Shown here piece after piece: positions 26,151 to 34,434 of a DNA stretch of 64,000 bases. The translations under genes and the position numbers were made by a program. The notes beneath the pieces were generated by a model, which searched no databases, was not told the origin of the DNA, and saw only the letters and a program-made list of their open reading frames with translations. The first letter of the stretch is position 1. Each line of letters begins with the position of its first letter. The stretch comes from Haliscomenobacter hydrossis DSM 1100 (GTDB lineage: Bacteria; Bacteroidota; Bacteroidia; Chitinophagales; Saprospiraceae), in assembly GCF_000212735.1 (NCBI RefSeq), contig NC_015510.1, positions 1,426,001-1,490,000 on the forward strand, read 5' to 3'.

Positions 26151-26330
26151 AAGTGATGGGACTGTATTAATCGACATTTTCAACTTGATCTTTCGAATTT
26201 CATCTTCCTTATTTTTTCGTTACAATGCGCTGTCCTGTCCCGATGTATCGGGAATTGCGCCTCAAAAATAAGTCGCTGAAATCCAAAATCTCTACGTTGA
26301 ATTCTGTCGATTAATACAGTTCCATCACTT
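26151..26330. mobile_element. 180-bp MITE-like element with 25-bp terminal inverted repeats
   Basis: Terminal repeats 26151-26175 and 26306-26330 match at 24 of 25 positions. The 130-bp interior is non-coding and includes a TCCCGATGTATCGGGA hairpin. I see no clear target-site duplication and no second copy in the window. It could be a miniature inverted-repeat transposable element or an unrelated large inverted repeat. Confidence 0.4.
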
Positions 26331-26342
26331 ATCATGAAAAGC

Positions 26343-26373
26343 AAATGGCGCCGGGGATTCCCCGACGCCATTT
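26343..26373. terminator. Strong GC-rich hairpin, terminator-like
   Basis: 15-bp arms (26343-26357 and 26359-26373, one mismatch) form a tight stem around a single unpaired base. On the minus strand it is followed by GCTTTTC, so it may end the glycogen phosphorylase transcript 85 bases past its stop. On the plus strand a CTTCTTTT tail follows, but no gene reads into it. Confidence 0.45.
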
Positions 26374-26385
26374 CTTCTTTTAATT

Positions 26386-26442
26386 CCCACGACTAAAGTC
26401 ATGGGGTGTTTTTTGTGTGGCTCCCACGAATAAATTCGTGGG
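26386..26442. repeat. CCCACGA hairpin doublet downstream of the phosphorylase gene
   Basis: Palindromes CCCACGACTAAAGTCATGGG (26386-26405) and CCCACGAATAAATTCGTGGG (26423-26442) are base-identical to the pair at 15496-15554 and in the same order, while the spacers differ. This points to a dispersed REPIN-like unit. Confidence 0.85.
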
Positions 26443-26457
26443 TTGCCAGTGCCTGGG

Positions 26458-29019
26458 TTAGAGCCATTTGATCAGCCCCAGGTCCTGGCGGTGTGGCAAA
26501 CTTTCGTGTTTGGGATAGAGCCGGAAACCATACTCATAAACGCCAGACATTTGTGGATTGATTTCCGAAGAAAACGTTGCGATGTCCCCTTTGCCATTGC
26601 TCAATTCCAATGGGTAGGTATTGCGCAATTCCAACTCGGTCTCACTCTTGCGTTTGAAGAACAGGACTTCCACACCCAGGTGCTCGGGTTTGACGCCGTT
26701 GCAATACACCTTTACCCCAACATTGAAACTTTCCCCGAGGGTAAGTGAATAGTTGTCGGTATCAAAGATATCGCGGTCCACCAGGTGAATGCCATCCCAA
26801 CGTTGCTGCATTTGCTTTTTCCAGTCCGCCATCATTTTGGCATCCTTGAATTGGTCCTTTTTGAGTTGTCCGCCCCGCTTGGCCAGTTTGTTGTAAAAAC
26901 GGGCAAAATAATCATCCATCATGCGCTTCATGGTAAAAAGTGGCGCCACTTTGGAGATGATGTTGCGGATGTACTGGACCCATTCTTCCGAAATACCTTC
27001 GGCGTCGGTTTTGTAGTAGGTGGGGATGATGTCCTCTTCAAAGGTATTGTAGAGAGTCTCGGCATCCAGTTCGTCCTGCAAGCTAGGATCGTCGTAGGTA
27101 TTTTCGAGGGGCAGTGCCCAGCCCGAGTCGGCACGGTAACCTTCTGCCCACCAGCCATCCAGTACGCTGAAGTTCATGACACCGTTCATGGCTGCTTTCA
27201 TACCAGAGGTTCCGGAAGCTTCCAATGGGCGGGTCGGGGTATTGAGCCAGATGTCAACACCTTGCACCAAATAACGCGCCATTTCCATGTTGTAGCCTTC
27301 CAGGAAGATGACTTTGCCCGCAAACTCGGGGCGTTTGGAAATGTTGACGATGTCCTTGATGAGTTTTTGGCCGGGTTGGTCAGCAGGGTGTGCTTTCCCG
27401 GCAAAAATGAACATCACGGGGCGTTGTTTGTCCCCGACCATTTGGGCCAAATGCTCCAGGTTTTGAAACAGCAGGTGAGCACGCTTGTAGGTCGCAAAAC
27501 GGCGAGCAAAACCGATGACCAGGGCATTTTCCGGGATGTTGTTGAGCACTTCAAAGATGCTGCCCGGTTTTTCACCTCGCCGGGTCAATTCCGTTTTGAG
27601 CTTGTCTTTGATGTAATGCAACAAGCGCGTTTTTAACTTCTTGCGGATTTCCATGATCCGCTTGCCGGGTATCTTTTGAATCCCTTCCCAAAGTTTCAGA
27701 TTGGACTGATCTTTGACGAATTTTTCGCCGTTGAACTCCAGGAAGAGTTTGTGCCAATCATTGGCAATCCAGGTCGGGTAATGCACCCCGTTGGTTACAA
27801 AGCTGACATGAAGTTCCTGTTGGTTGTAACCGGGAAACATCGGCTTGAACATCTGTTGCGATACCAGTCCATGCAACTCACTCACTCCATTTACCTCCTG
27901 GCAAAGATGGATGGCCAAGTGGCTCATGGAGAAGGGTTCATCGTTGTTGTTGGCATCAATGCGGCCTAGTGCCATAAAATCGGGCCAGGTGAGGCTCAAT
28001 TGGTGGCAGTAATCAGACATGTATTTACGCAACAAATCTTCCGTAAAGTAATCATGACCAGCAGGAACCGGCGTATGGGTGGTAAACAAGGAAGAAGAAC
28101 GAACCACCTCGGTTGCCTGATGGTAACTCAGGTGATGATGGCGGATGAGGCCCCGAATGCGCTCCAAAGTCATAAAGGCCGCGTGCCCTTCGTTGCAATG
28201 GTAAATGTCTGCATCAAAACCCAGTGCTTCCAACGCGCGGATACCGCCAATTCCCAGCAGTAGCTCCTGCTTGAGGCGATGTTCTTTGTCACCGCCGTAA
28301 AGGTGGTGGGTAATGCTGCGGTCTTCCCAGTTATTTTCATTCAAATCGGTGTCCAAAAGATAAAGGGGAATCCGTCCAACGGGCAGCACCCATACCTTGG
28401 CAAAGACCTGACGGCCTTGCAAATCCATTGTAATTTTCAGCCATTCGCCATTTTGGTCCCGCACCGGATGCATGGGCATTTTGGTGTATTCCTGTGGCGC
28501 GTAGTTGTTCACCTGGTCTCCGTACAAGGAGATGCTTTGCTCAAAATACCCGTAACGATACAGCAGGCCCACACCTGCCATGTTGACGTTTTCATCACTG
28601 GCTTCCTTGAGGAAATCACCAGCGAGTACACCTAGTCCACCTGAATAAAGCCGAGCAGAGATGTGCAAGCCGAATTCCATACTGAAGTAAGCAATTCGGG
28701 GACTGTTCGCTGCCGGTTTTTCTGCCAGGTACTTTTTGAAAGACGCATGAGCTTTGGCCATTAAACTCATGAAGGCTTTATCTTTCAATAACTCTTGCGC
28801 TCTTTCCACGCCGAGTTGGTCCAGTATTGCGATCGGATTGTAGTTGAGCGCTTCCCAGTGCTCCGGACTGATTTGTTTAAACAGTTCGGTTGCATCTTGA
28901 CTCCATGACCAACTTAGGTTGTTGGCCATTTCTTGCAGGGGTTCAAGTTCTTCTGGCAAGCGAGATTCAATAAAAATGCGCTTTAGTTTGACACTACTGT
29001 CATTCAAATGCTCAACCAT
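26458..29019 (-). CDS. glgP: Alpha-glucan (glycogen/maltodextrin) phosphorylase, GT35
   Basis: Cytoplasmic PLP enzyme that releases glucose-1-phosphate from alpha-1,4-glucans. The 853-aa length and the N-terminal ANNLSWSWSQDATELF / NPIAILDQL region fit the short alpha-glucan phosphorylase subfamily (as in Thermus and Thermotoga). Substrate and cofactor motifs include YFSMEFGLHISARLYSGGLGVLAGDFLKEASD, CNEGHAAFMTLERIR, FARRFATYKRAHLLF, and the PLP region EASGTSGMKAAMNGVMNFSVLDGWWAEG. The last ~100 residues form an added beta-rich domain. It stands alone; no other glycogen genes are in the window. Confidence 0.92.
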   Translation of the reverse strand: MVEHLNDSSVKLKRIFIESRLPEELEPLQEMANNLSWSWSQDATELFKQISPEHWEALNYNPIAILDQLGVERAQELLKDKAFMSLMAKAHASFKKYLAEKPAANSPRIAYFSMEFGLHISARLYSGGLGVLAGDFLKEASDENVNMAGVGLLYRYGYFEQSISLYGDQVNNYAPQEYTKMPMHPVRDQNGEWLKITMDLQGRQVFAKVWVLPVGRIPLYLLDTDLNENNWEDRSITHHLYGGDKEHRLKQELLLGIGGIRALEALGFDADIYHCNEGHAAFMTLERIRGLIRHHHLSYHQATEVVRSSSLFTTHTPVPAGHDYFTEDLLRKYMSDYCHQLSLTWPDFMALGRIDANNNDEPFSMSHLAIHLCQEVNGVSELHGLVSQQMFKPMFPGYNQQELHVSFVTNGVHYPTWIANDWHKLFLEFNGEKFVKDQSNLKLWEGIQKIPGKRIMEIRKKLKTRLLHYIKDKLKTELTRRGEKPGSIFEVLNNIPENALVIGFARRFATYKRAHLLFQNLEHLAQMVGDKQRPVMFIFAGKAHPADQPGQKLIKDIVNISKRPEFAGKVIFLEGYNMEMARYLVQGVDIWLNTPTRPLEASGTSGMKAAMNGVMNFSVLDGWWAEGYRADSGWALPLENTYDDPSLQDELDAETLYNTFEEDIIPTYYKTDAEGISEEWVQYIRNIISKVAPLFTMKRMMDDYFARFYNKLAKRGGQLKKDQFKDAKMMADWKKQMQQRWDGIHLVDRDIFDTDNYSLTLGESFNVGVKVYCNGVKPEHLGVEVLFFKRKSETELELRNTYPLELSNGKGDIATFSSEINPQMSGVYEYGFRLYPKHESLPHRQDLGLIKWL

Positions 29020-29159
29020 AAAAATTCAATTTTGTGAACAATAAGACCGCCGAAAGGTAAGGCTAAAATCTAATTTTTTGGCAAAACAAAGCTGATCTGC
29101 AGGAGATACAAACGTTTGCAGTGGATAAATACCCGAGATGCGGATGGATATTCTGCGAA

Positions 29160-30275
29160 TTATTTGACTTTAGCGTCGAATAAAAACACGCCAATTCCCA
29201 GGCGGAGGCTCAAATTACCCAGGGTGAAATCATTGTCGACGTAGTGGAAATCATCGATGACCAATCGTTCTGCTTTTTCTTTGCGCAGGCTTTGCAAGGT
29301 TTGGGTATATTGGGCATCCAGCAAAAAAAACACTCGCCGCAGGTGCAATTTGAGACCAGCTCCAACCAGGGCGGAAACCGTATTGGAATTCCGAAAGCGA
29401 TCAATTCTTTGTGAACTAGCCACTAATGGAACGGAAATATTGGAATACTTTAAGTTCAAAGCGGGAAGTTTGGCAGTACCCCGAACCAGGTGATCATAAC
29501 TCCCTCCAAATTTGATGTAGGGGATCAAATATCGATTGACAATTTCTGCACGAGGAACCAGGTTATACGACAAATAGAGCGGAGCGCGGAGCCAAATGTG
29601 TTTTTCAGCGACAAAAAGGGCTGCACGATCCAATTCACCGGTGGGATTCGTCACATTTTCCAACTCCATTAAATAACGAAACGAATACCGCGAAATATTG
29701 ACGCCAACATGGAGATCAAAACGGGAATGTCGATTTAGCGCCAGTCCAACCTCCGTGCCAGCATGGTAGCCCCAATCAATGTCAAAGTCACCATCTGCTC
29801 CTTTGAAACTGTATTTTCGATTGGCAAGGGTAGCGCCGGGGAAAACTTCTGCACTTTTGAAATTAGGTTTTGAAAAAAGATACACCCCGAAAAAGCCGGA
29901 AATTTCTACGCCCGGATAATTGATCACCTGTTGGCGTAAATAGCGCATTTCAGGGATCTCCTGGTTTACTTTATAAAAAGGGTCAATATGTAAAAGTTCC
30001 AGCAGTGCCCCCTGAGCCAAACGGGTACTGTCCATAAAGATATAGGCCTCCGCCGCCATATTGAGTGCGGTGCGGCGAGTAACGCGGTTTTGGCCCCGAT
30101 CAAACGGACAAGTACCCAACGTTTGGATGACCTGGCTGAGTTTGCCTTTTTCGTACAATTGACTGGCTTGAGAGAGGCGCTCCAGGCAACTGTCGATCTG
30201 GCTGTAAGAGAGCGAAGCCCACAGCAACAACAGCCCTGCCAGTCCCCCGCGACGGATGTTTAATTCCCACCACAT
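29160..30275 (-). CDS. Outer-membrane beta-barrel protein of the STAND operon
   Basis: 371-aa exported protein. A signal peptide (IRRGGLAGLLLLWASLSYSQ) leads into a helical segment with a TPR-like feel (CLERLSQASQLYEKGKLSQVIQTL). From about residue 120 it becomes beta-rich and ends in alternating strands typical of PorT/OmpA-like barrels (SGFFGVYLF, RFDLHVGVNISRYSFRYL, LSLRLGIGVFLF). The ATG at 30275 lies inside the 3' end of the WD40 gene, a 16-base overlap, so the two are translationally coupled; a longer frame to 30317 would lack a sensible signal peptide start. This makes it the fourth member of the CHAT-STAND-WD40 operon. Function unknown; it may be a surface sensor or an exit point. Confidence 0.75.
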   Translation of the reverse strand: MWWELNIRRGGLAGLLLLWASLSYSQIDSCLERLSQASQLYEKGKLSQVIQTLGTCPFDRGQNRVTRRTALNMAAEAYIFMDSTRLAQGALLELLHIDPFYKVNQEIPEMRYLRQQVINYPGVEISGFFGVYLFSKPNFKSAEVFPGATLANRKYSFKGADGDFDIDWGYHAGTEVGLALNRHSRFDLHVGVNISRYSFRYLMELENVTNPTGELDRAALFVAEKHIWLRAPLYLSYNLVPRAEIVNRYLIPYIKFGGSYDHLVRGTAKLPALNLKYSNISVPLVASSQRIDRFRNSNTVSALVGAGLKLHLRRVFFLLDAQYTQTLQSLRKEKAERLVIDDFHYVDNDFTLGNLSLRLGIGVFLFDAKVK

Positions 30276-32575
30276 ACTTTCTGCTGTTTTATGTCTGTAC
30301 CAAAAAAACGACGCCATTCGTTGGTTTCCATTTCGTCATACCGGGGGCTGAGGTAACGCAAGCGCAATTGGCTACAAAGGTGTTCGGCGTACACCCGTGG
30401 ATCAAGGTTCCAAAAAGCGACTTCCCCGTTTTTGGTACCCACCAATAAAAAGCGATCATCGGGGGAAAAACAAAGCGAGGTAGCCCAACCTTCATGGTCT
30501 TCCAGCAACAAGGGTTGGTAAGTGGGGTCACTTTCGGAAATTTTCAAGTCCCAAAGCGTAGCCCTTCCATCCAAACTTGCGGCGGCCAGATAGCGGCCAT
30601 TGGGGCTAAAAGCCAAATCAACGATGGGTGACTGGTTTTGTTTAAACAAAGATACCAGGTTATTGATTTCCAGGGTAGCCACATCATCCATGCGGCCCAA
30701 TACAATTTGCCCGTTCTGAAAGCCAAATGCCAACAAACCTGCACCGTCGAGTTGTTCCGCTACCAGCGCGGTAAGTGCCCCGTAATTGCTTTGTGCCGTG
30801 ATTTGACGGGTTCCTCGGTCCTGCCGCAACATCCGGCCATTGATTAATCCTTCAATACTGAATTCGGTTAAGTTATCCCGATAAGAAAATTGAGCACTCA
30901 ATGGGACAACTCCCTGGCTGGTTTCCAAAAAGGTACTCACGCCGGAATTGATTTTAGTAATCTCGCGTATAGGCGCATTTTCATCCCGTAAAAAATAGGC
31001 GTGCGTACGACCCATCCCCACCAGAGCGCCAGTGTTGTTGAGAAAACTAGCCGCAAAAATTTCTTCGCCCCCTTTTCCTTTTGGCCAGTCAAAATGTTTG
31101 ATCATTTTGTTGCCAAAGTTGTAGACTTGCAAGCTTCCCAATTCTCCACCGACCAATAAGCGGTCGCCATTGGGGCTAAGTGCAAGTGTATTGTGCACGG
31201 CGTCTCCATCAAAGGGAAGTTCACTACTTTGGTGTGCGGGTACACCCAGGGCATTCCATTCGTCAATGTCCCATTGCACCACTCTCCCATCACTACCAGT
31301 GGTAAAAAACCTGCGACCATTGGGCTGAAAAACAATATCCCGCACCGAACCACCGTGGGTTTTGGCCCGGAAACGGATGGCGGGGTCTACATCTTTTACG
31401 GCATAGTATAAGGCATTGTAAATGTAGGGATGCCGCGTGAGGCCCAACTCCGGCGATGCACTCACGATGTTGTAGGCCTGTCGGGCTACCAGCGCCTGCA
31501 AGCGGGCATCGTCGAGTTCCTGGCTTTTGAGGGCGGCATTCAGCGCTACTACGGCGTTGCTGAATACGATGGCGCGTTGGCGGGCCAACAAGGCATTTTT
31601 TTCCGCGTTTTGAGCTTCGATGCGCAGTCGTCCCGCATTTTCGGCAGAGCGCACAGCTTCGGCTTCCGCGCGACGAGCGGATTCTCGGGAGCGGATGGCG
31701 TCGTCGGCTTCTCGTTCGGCGCGGGCTTTTTCGGTTTGGGCTTTTTTGGCGTTTTCGTTGGCACGAGTGGCTTCGGCTTTGGCCTTGGCGGCATTGGCTT
31801 TAGCCACCACCAAAAGGGAATCTGCCCTACGTGCTTCGGCAATGGCAAAACGCAGGTTTTCCTGTGCTTCTCTATTTAAATACCGTTCGCTTTCCACCGC
31901 TTGACTCAAACTATCCCGGCTCCCTTTTAGCTCTTCGTTTTTTTCGGCCAATTCAATCGATTTGCGCCTGGTTTCACAAGTTTGAATACCAGCCAATAAG
32001 GCCATGGCCATTATTGCGGTAATAAACAGGGTCAACAAAAATCCCCTTCTGCGTTTTCTGCGTAGAATTTGATCTCTTGATTCCTTGACAAACTCGGCCT
32101 CCTCATTGGGCAGCTCCAACAAATCCAGAGAAGAGGTGATGTAATTCAAATAATGTTCATCCAAAAATTCCTTGCGCGCCATGCGGTCGCGAATCGTGGA
32201 GCGCATGGTGCGTAGCACCCGGTTTTCGGCTTCTACTTTTTGGAAAGCCCGTTGCGCCAGGAGGTTATTGCTCAACTCGTATTTTCCACCAGGGGTTTTG
32301 CGCAACAAACTGGCGCCGGCCATCTGCTCCAAAATCCTTTGCACCATCATGCGGCTAATGCCTTTTTTGGTGTACAGTTCTTCGGCGATCTTTTCTTCGC
32401 CGAGTTGTAAACGATTGCCTCCCTGTACAAACATGGACAAAACCTTGTTGCCCATACCCCGGTATTCCTCCCCCAGGATGGTTTCGATTTCGCGCACTTG
32501 CTGGTCGAGCAAGTCTTCCACAATGTTGTTGCCACTACCGATACGGTCGAGGCTGTCAATCGTGATTTTTTTCAA
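30260..32575 (-). CDS. Winged helix-TM-coiled coil-WD40 protein
   Basis: 771-aa transducer. Residues 1-110 continue a STAND module: ITIDSLDRIGSGNNIVEDLLDQQ corresponds to VIFDHELVNEIGRIEDVLRDFLDEQ of the upstream protein, and a winged-helix-like region follows (EKIAEELYTKKGISRMMVQRILEQMAGASLLRK). A basic RRKRRR patch and one membrane helix lie at about 178-198, then a long Ala/Glu/Arg-rich coiled coil (about 200-340) and WD40-type blades to the C-terminus (VRDIVFQPNGRRFFTTGSDGRVVQWDID; VDLAFSPNGRYLAAASLDGRATLWDLK; ATSLCFSPDDRFLLVGTKNGEVAFWNLD). The start is TTG, overlapping the TGA of the STAND gene. The domain break inside the STAND module means the two genes may be one frameshifted gene. 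Confidence 0.8.
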   Translation of the reverse strand: MKKITIDSLDRIGSGNNIVEDLLDQQVREIETILGEEYRGMGNKVLSMFVQGGNRLQLGEEKIAEELYTKKGISRMMVQRILEQMAGASLLRKTPGGKYELSNNLLAQRAFQKVEAENRVLRTMRSTIRDRMARKEFLDEHYLNYITSSLDLLELPNEEAEFVKESRDQILRRKRRRGFLLTLFITAIMAMALLAGIQTCETRRKSIELAEKNEELKGSRDSLSQAVESERYLNREAQENLRFAIAEARRADSLLVVAKANAAKAKAEATRANENAKKAQTEKARAEREADDAIRSRESARRAEAEAVRSAENAGRLRIEAQNAEKNALLARQRAIVFSNAVVALNAALKSQELDDARLQALVARQAYNIVSASPELGLTRHPYIYNALYYAVKDVDPAIRFRAKTHGGSVRDIVFQPNGRRFFTTGSDGRVVQWDIDEWNALGVPAHQSSELPFDGDAVHNTLALSPNGDRLLVGGELGSLQVYNFGNKMIKHFDWPKGKGGEEIFAASFLNNTGALVGMGRTHAYFLRDENAPIREITKINSGVSTFLETSQGVVPLSAQFSYRDNLTEFSIEGLINGRMLRQDRGTRQITAQSNYGALTALVAEQLDGAGLLAFGFQNGQIVLGRMDDVATLEINNLVSLFKQNQSPIVDLAFSPNGRYLAAASLDGRATLWDLKISESDPTYQPLLLEDHEGWATSLCFSPDDRFLLVGTKNGEVAFWNLDPRVYAEHLCSQLRLRYLSPRYDEMETNEWRRFFGTDIKQQKVCGGN

Positions 32576-34434
32576 GTGCTCAGCAATTTGTACATGTATA
32601 GTTGCAAAAAGGTCAGATTGACCTTACCATCTCCTTCGGTTACATTTTGTAAAATTCGATCCATGACCTGCTCGTCTTCCACATCGAATTTGGCGTAATG
32701 CAGGTTGCGGCGAATGACTTCCGCAGCGCCGTACCGATCCAAATGTTTAACGCGCATTTGCTCCTCCAGGATACCCGGAATAAATGATTCAAGGTCTTGC
32801 AAGTTGGCAAAAAATTCGTCACGGATCACCAATACCAAATCACAATTGTAATGCCCATCGATCAAATGGGCGAGATGGCGGTAGAAGAATTCCAATTGGG
32901 CACTTTCGGTCACCCAGATGAAAACTTCTTCCAACTGATCAATGGTCAAAATTTTGCGTTCATCGGTATTCAAGGTTTTGCCCTCTTCGCCAAAAAACAA
33001 TTCCAAAAATCGGGGGGGATCTTTCTTTAGGGGAGGGCCCAAAAATAGTTCGTTGAAAACGGGCAGTTCAAATAGCTCCCGACTCAAGGCCAAATACCCC
33101 GTGCGGAACAACTGCTGTACCCTCGGCATTAAACCCGCCCGGATAAGCGAGGTTTTGCCCACCCCAATGGGGCCAAAAACCAGGGTAGAACGCACCGCAG
33201 TATCGTTGATGACTTTGTCGAATAGTTCGCGGATGTCTTTGTCGCGCCCAAAAAACAACTCCGCCATTTCCGGGTTATAAGCTGCAAAATTGACAAAAGG
33301 ATTGGATGGAAGCTGTTTTGCCGGCACGGTCAAAGGCATGGGAATACCCACCGTTTTGGTTTGGGAGAGTTTTAGGGCCAAACTATCGTGAATCAGTTCG
33401 TATTGGTCACTGTCCAGGGGGCGCAAAATGCGGTGGTTGACAAAGAATTGCAAATAATTGAAATGTTTGAGGCGGCCCAATTCGGGCATGGCGCGCTCGA
33501 TGTCTTGCCGTTTGATGGGTATTTTAGTGCCTTTGTCCGAAACGAATAATTTCAACCACTTTAGTCCCAATTCTTTGGTGTCAACTTCCAGCGCAAAAAC
33601 ATCGAGTTGTTCGTCCAGAAAATCGCGCAGGACGTCTTCAATCCTGCCAATTTCATTGACCAATTCGTGGTCAAAAATCACTTTGTCACCGCCCCGCAAA
33701 GCGGCTACCCGGTACAATTTATCCAAAAAGACCTGGAGGTAAGTCAGTTGTACCCGCCCCATGCCTTCGGTTACTTTGTCGATGATGGTTTCGGCCACCT
33801 GTTCATCGCTCAAGGTCACCTTGATTTTTTCACTGTGCAGGGTATTGATGATCACCCGGCGGGCATTGGCGCGGCTCATGGGTTCTACCCGCAGGCGTTT
33901 GTCAAATATTTGGGGAATCGCCTTTTCAAAACCAGACAAGTGCCCCAGGTATTCTTCGCGGATCACAATGATGATTTTGCAGGGGAGTTCGGCTACGAGT
34001 AGTCTTTTGATGGTTTTGACAAACATGGCCTCCTCTTGCGGCGACCCCAGGATAAACAGTTCTTCAAATTGGTCAAAAATGAGATAGATCGGGCGGAGGT
34101 AATCCAAATACAGGGAGTGGATCATTTTATCCGCCGTAAAGTCTGCTTCAAATGAGCTTTCCAGGTCGTGTTTTTTCAATTCATCACAAAACGCGTCATT
34201 GAGGTTGTTTTTGCGCCGAATGGTGATGTCAAACAAATCGCTGGACTCAAATTTTCCGGCAAGGCCGCATTGCACCAAACTGGTTTTGCCCGTGCCCGAT
34301 ACCCCGTAAACCAGCAGTAAGTTGGTTTGAAAGCTCATTTGGTATAGCGATTCCACCTCCTCTTCACGTCCGAAGAAGATTTCAGTATCGGCTTTACCGT
34401 AAGCATCCAAAAACTTGAAAGGTGTACGGGTCAT
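32572..34434 (-). CDS. Tandem nSTAND1-type P-loop NTPase
   Basis: 620-aa protein with two STAND NTPase units. Unit 1: FLDAYGKADTEIFFGREEEV, P-loop GVSGTGKTS (44-52), Walker B YLIFDQFEELF (D121), sensor-like IIVIREEYLG, and a winged-helix tail with LIHDSLALKLSQ near residue 350. Unit 2: NPFVNFAAYNPEMAELFFGRDKDI, P-loop GPIGVGKTS (421-429), Walker B LTIDQLEEVF (D499), LVLVIRDEFFANL. Unit 2 stops after LTFLQLYMYKLLST, where unit 1 would go on into its winged helix; that part appears at the start of the next gene. nSTAND1 proteins are NTP-driven switches of bacterial conflict and signalling systems. The start overlaps the CHAT gene stop (ATGA). Confidence 0.85.
   Translation of the reverse strand: MTRTPFKFLDAYGKADTEIFFGREEEVESLYQMSFQTNLLLVYGVSGTGKTSLVQCGLAGKFESSDLFDITIRRKNNLNDAFCDELKKHDLESSFEADFTADKMIHSLYLDYLRPIYLIFDQFEELFILGSPQEEAMFVKTIKRLLVAELPCKIIIVIREEYLGHLSGFEKAIPQIFDKRLRVEPMSRANARRVIINTLHSEKIKVTLSDEQVAETIIDKVTEGMGRVQLTYLQVFLDKLYRVAALRGGDKVIFDHELVNEIGRIEDVLRDFLDEQLDVFALEVDTKELGLKWLKLFVSDKGTKIPIKRQDIERAMPELGRLKHFNYLQFFVNHRILRPLDSDQYELIHDSLALKLSQTKTVGIPMPLTVPAKQLPSNPFVNFAAYNPEMAELFFGRDKDIRELFDKVINDTAVRSTLVFGPIGVGKTSLIRAGLMPRVQQLFRTGYLALSRELFELPVFNELFLGPPLKKDPPRFLELFFGEEGKTLNTDERKILTIDQLEEVFIWVTESAQLEFFYRHLAHLIDGHYNCDLVLVIRDEFFANLQDLESFIPGILEEQMRVKHLDRYGAAEVIRRNLHYAKFDVEDEQVMDRILQNVTEGDGKVNLTFLQLYMYKLLST

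Larger units (their letters stand above)
25459..26457. other. 1-kb gene-free, repeat-rich spacer
   Basis: The left part (25459-25620) is AT-rich and probably holds the promoter of the 513-aa gene. The middle (about 25810-26000) contains GTGTGGGTGTGA-like strings and a single CCCACGA hairpin. A small TCCGCGGA-GCAA-TCCGCGGA hairpin is at 26085-26104. The right part holds the 180-bp terminal-inverted-repeat element, a terminator-like hairpin and the hairpin doublet, each listed separately. I find no convincing gene; the one short minus-strand frame (26180-26371) overlaps the repeats. Confidence 0.7.

Noticed and set aside
26180-26371. 63-codon minus-strand frame in the repeat-rich spacer
   Set aside because: It lies across the inverted-repeat element and the terminator-like hairpin, with no similarity or ribosome binding site.
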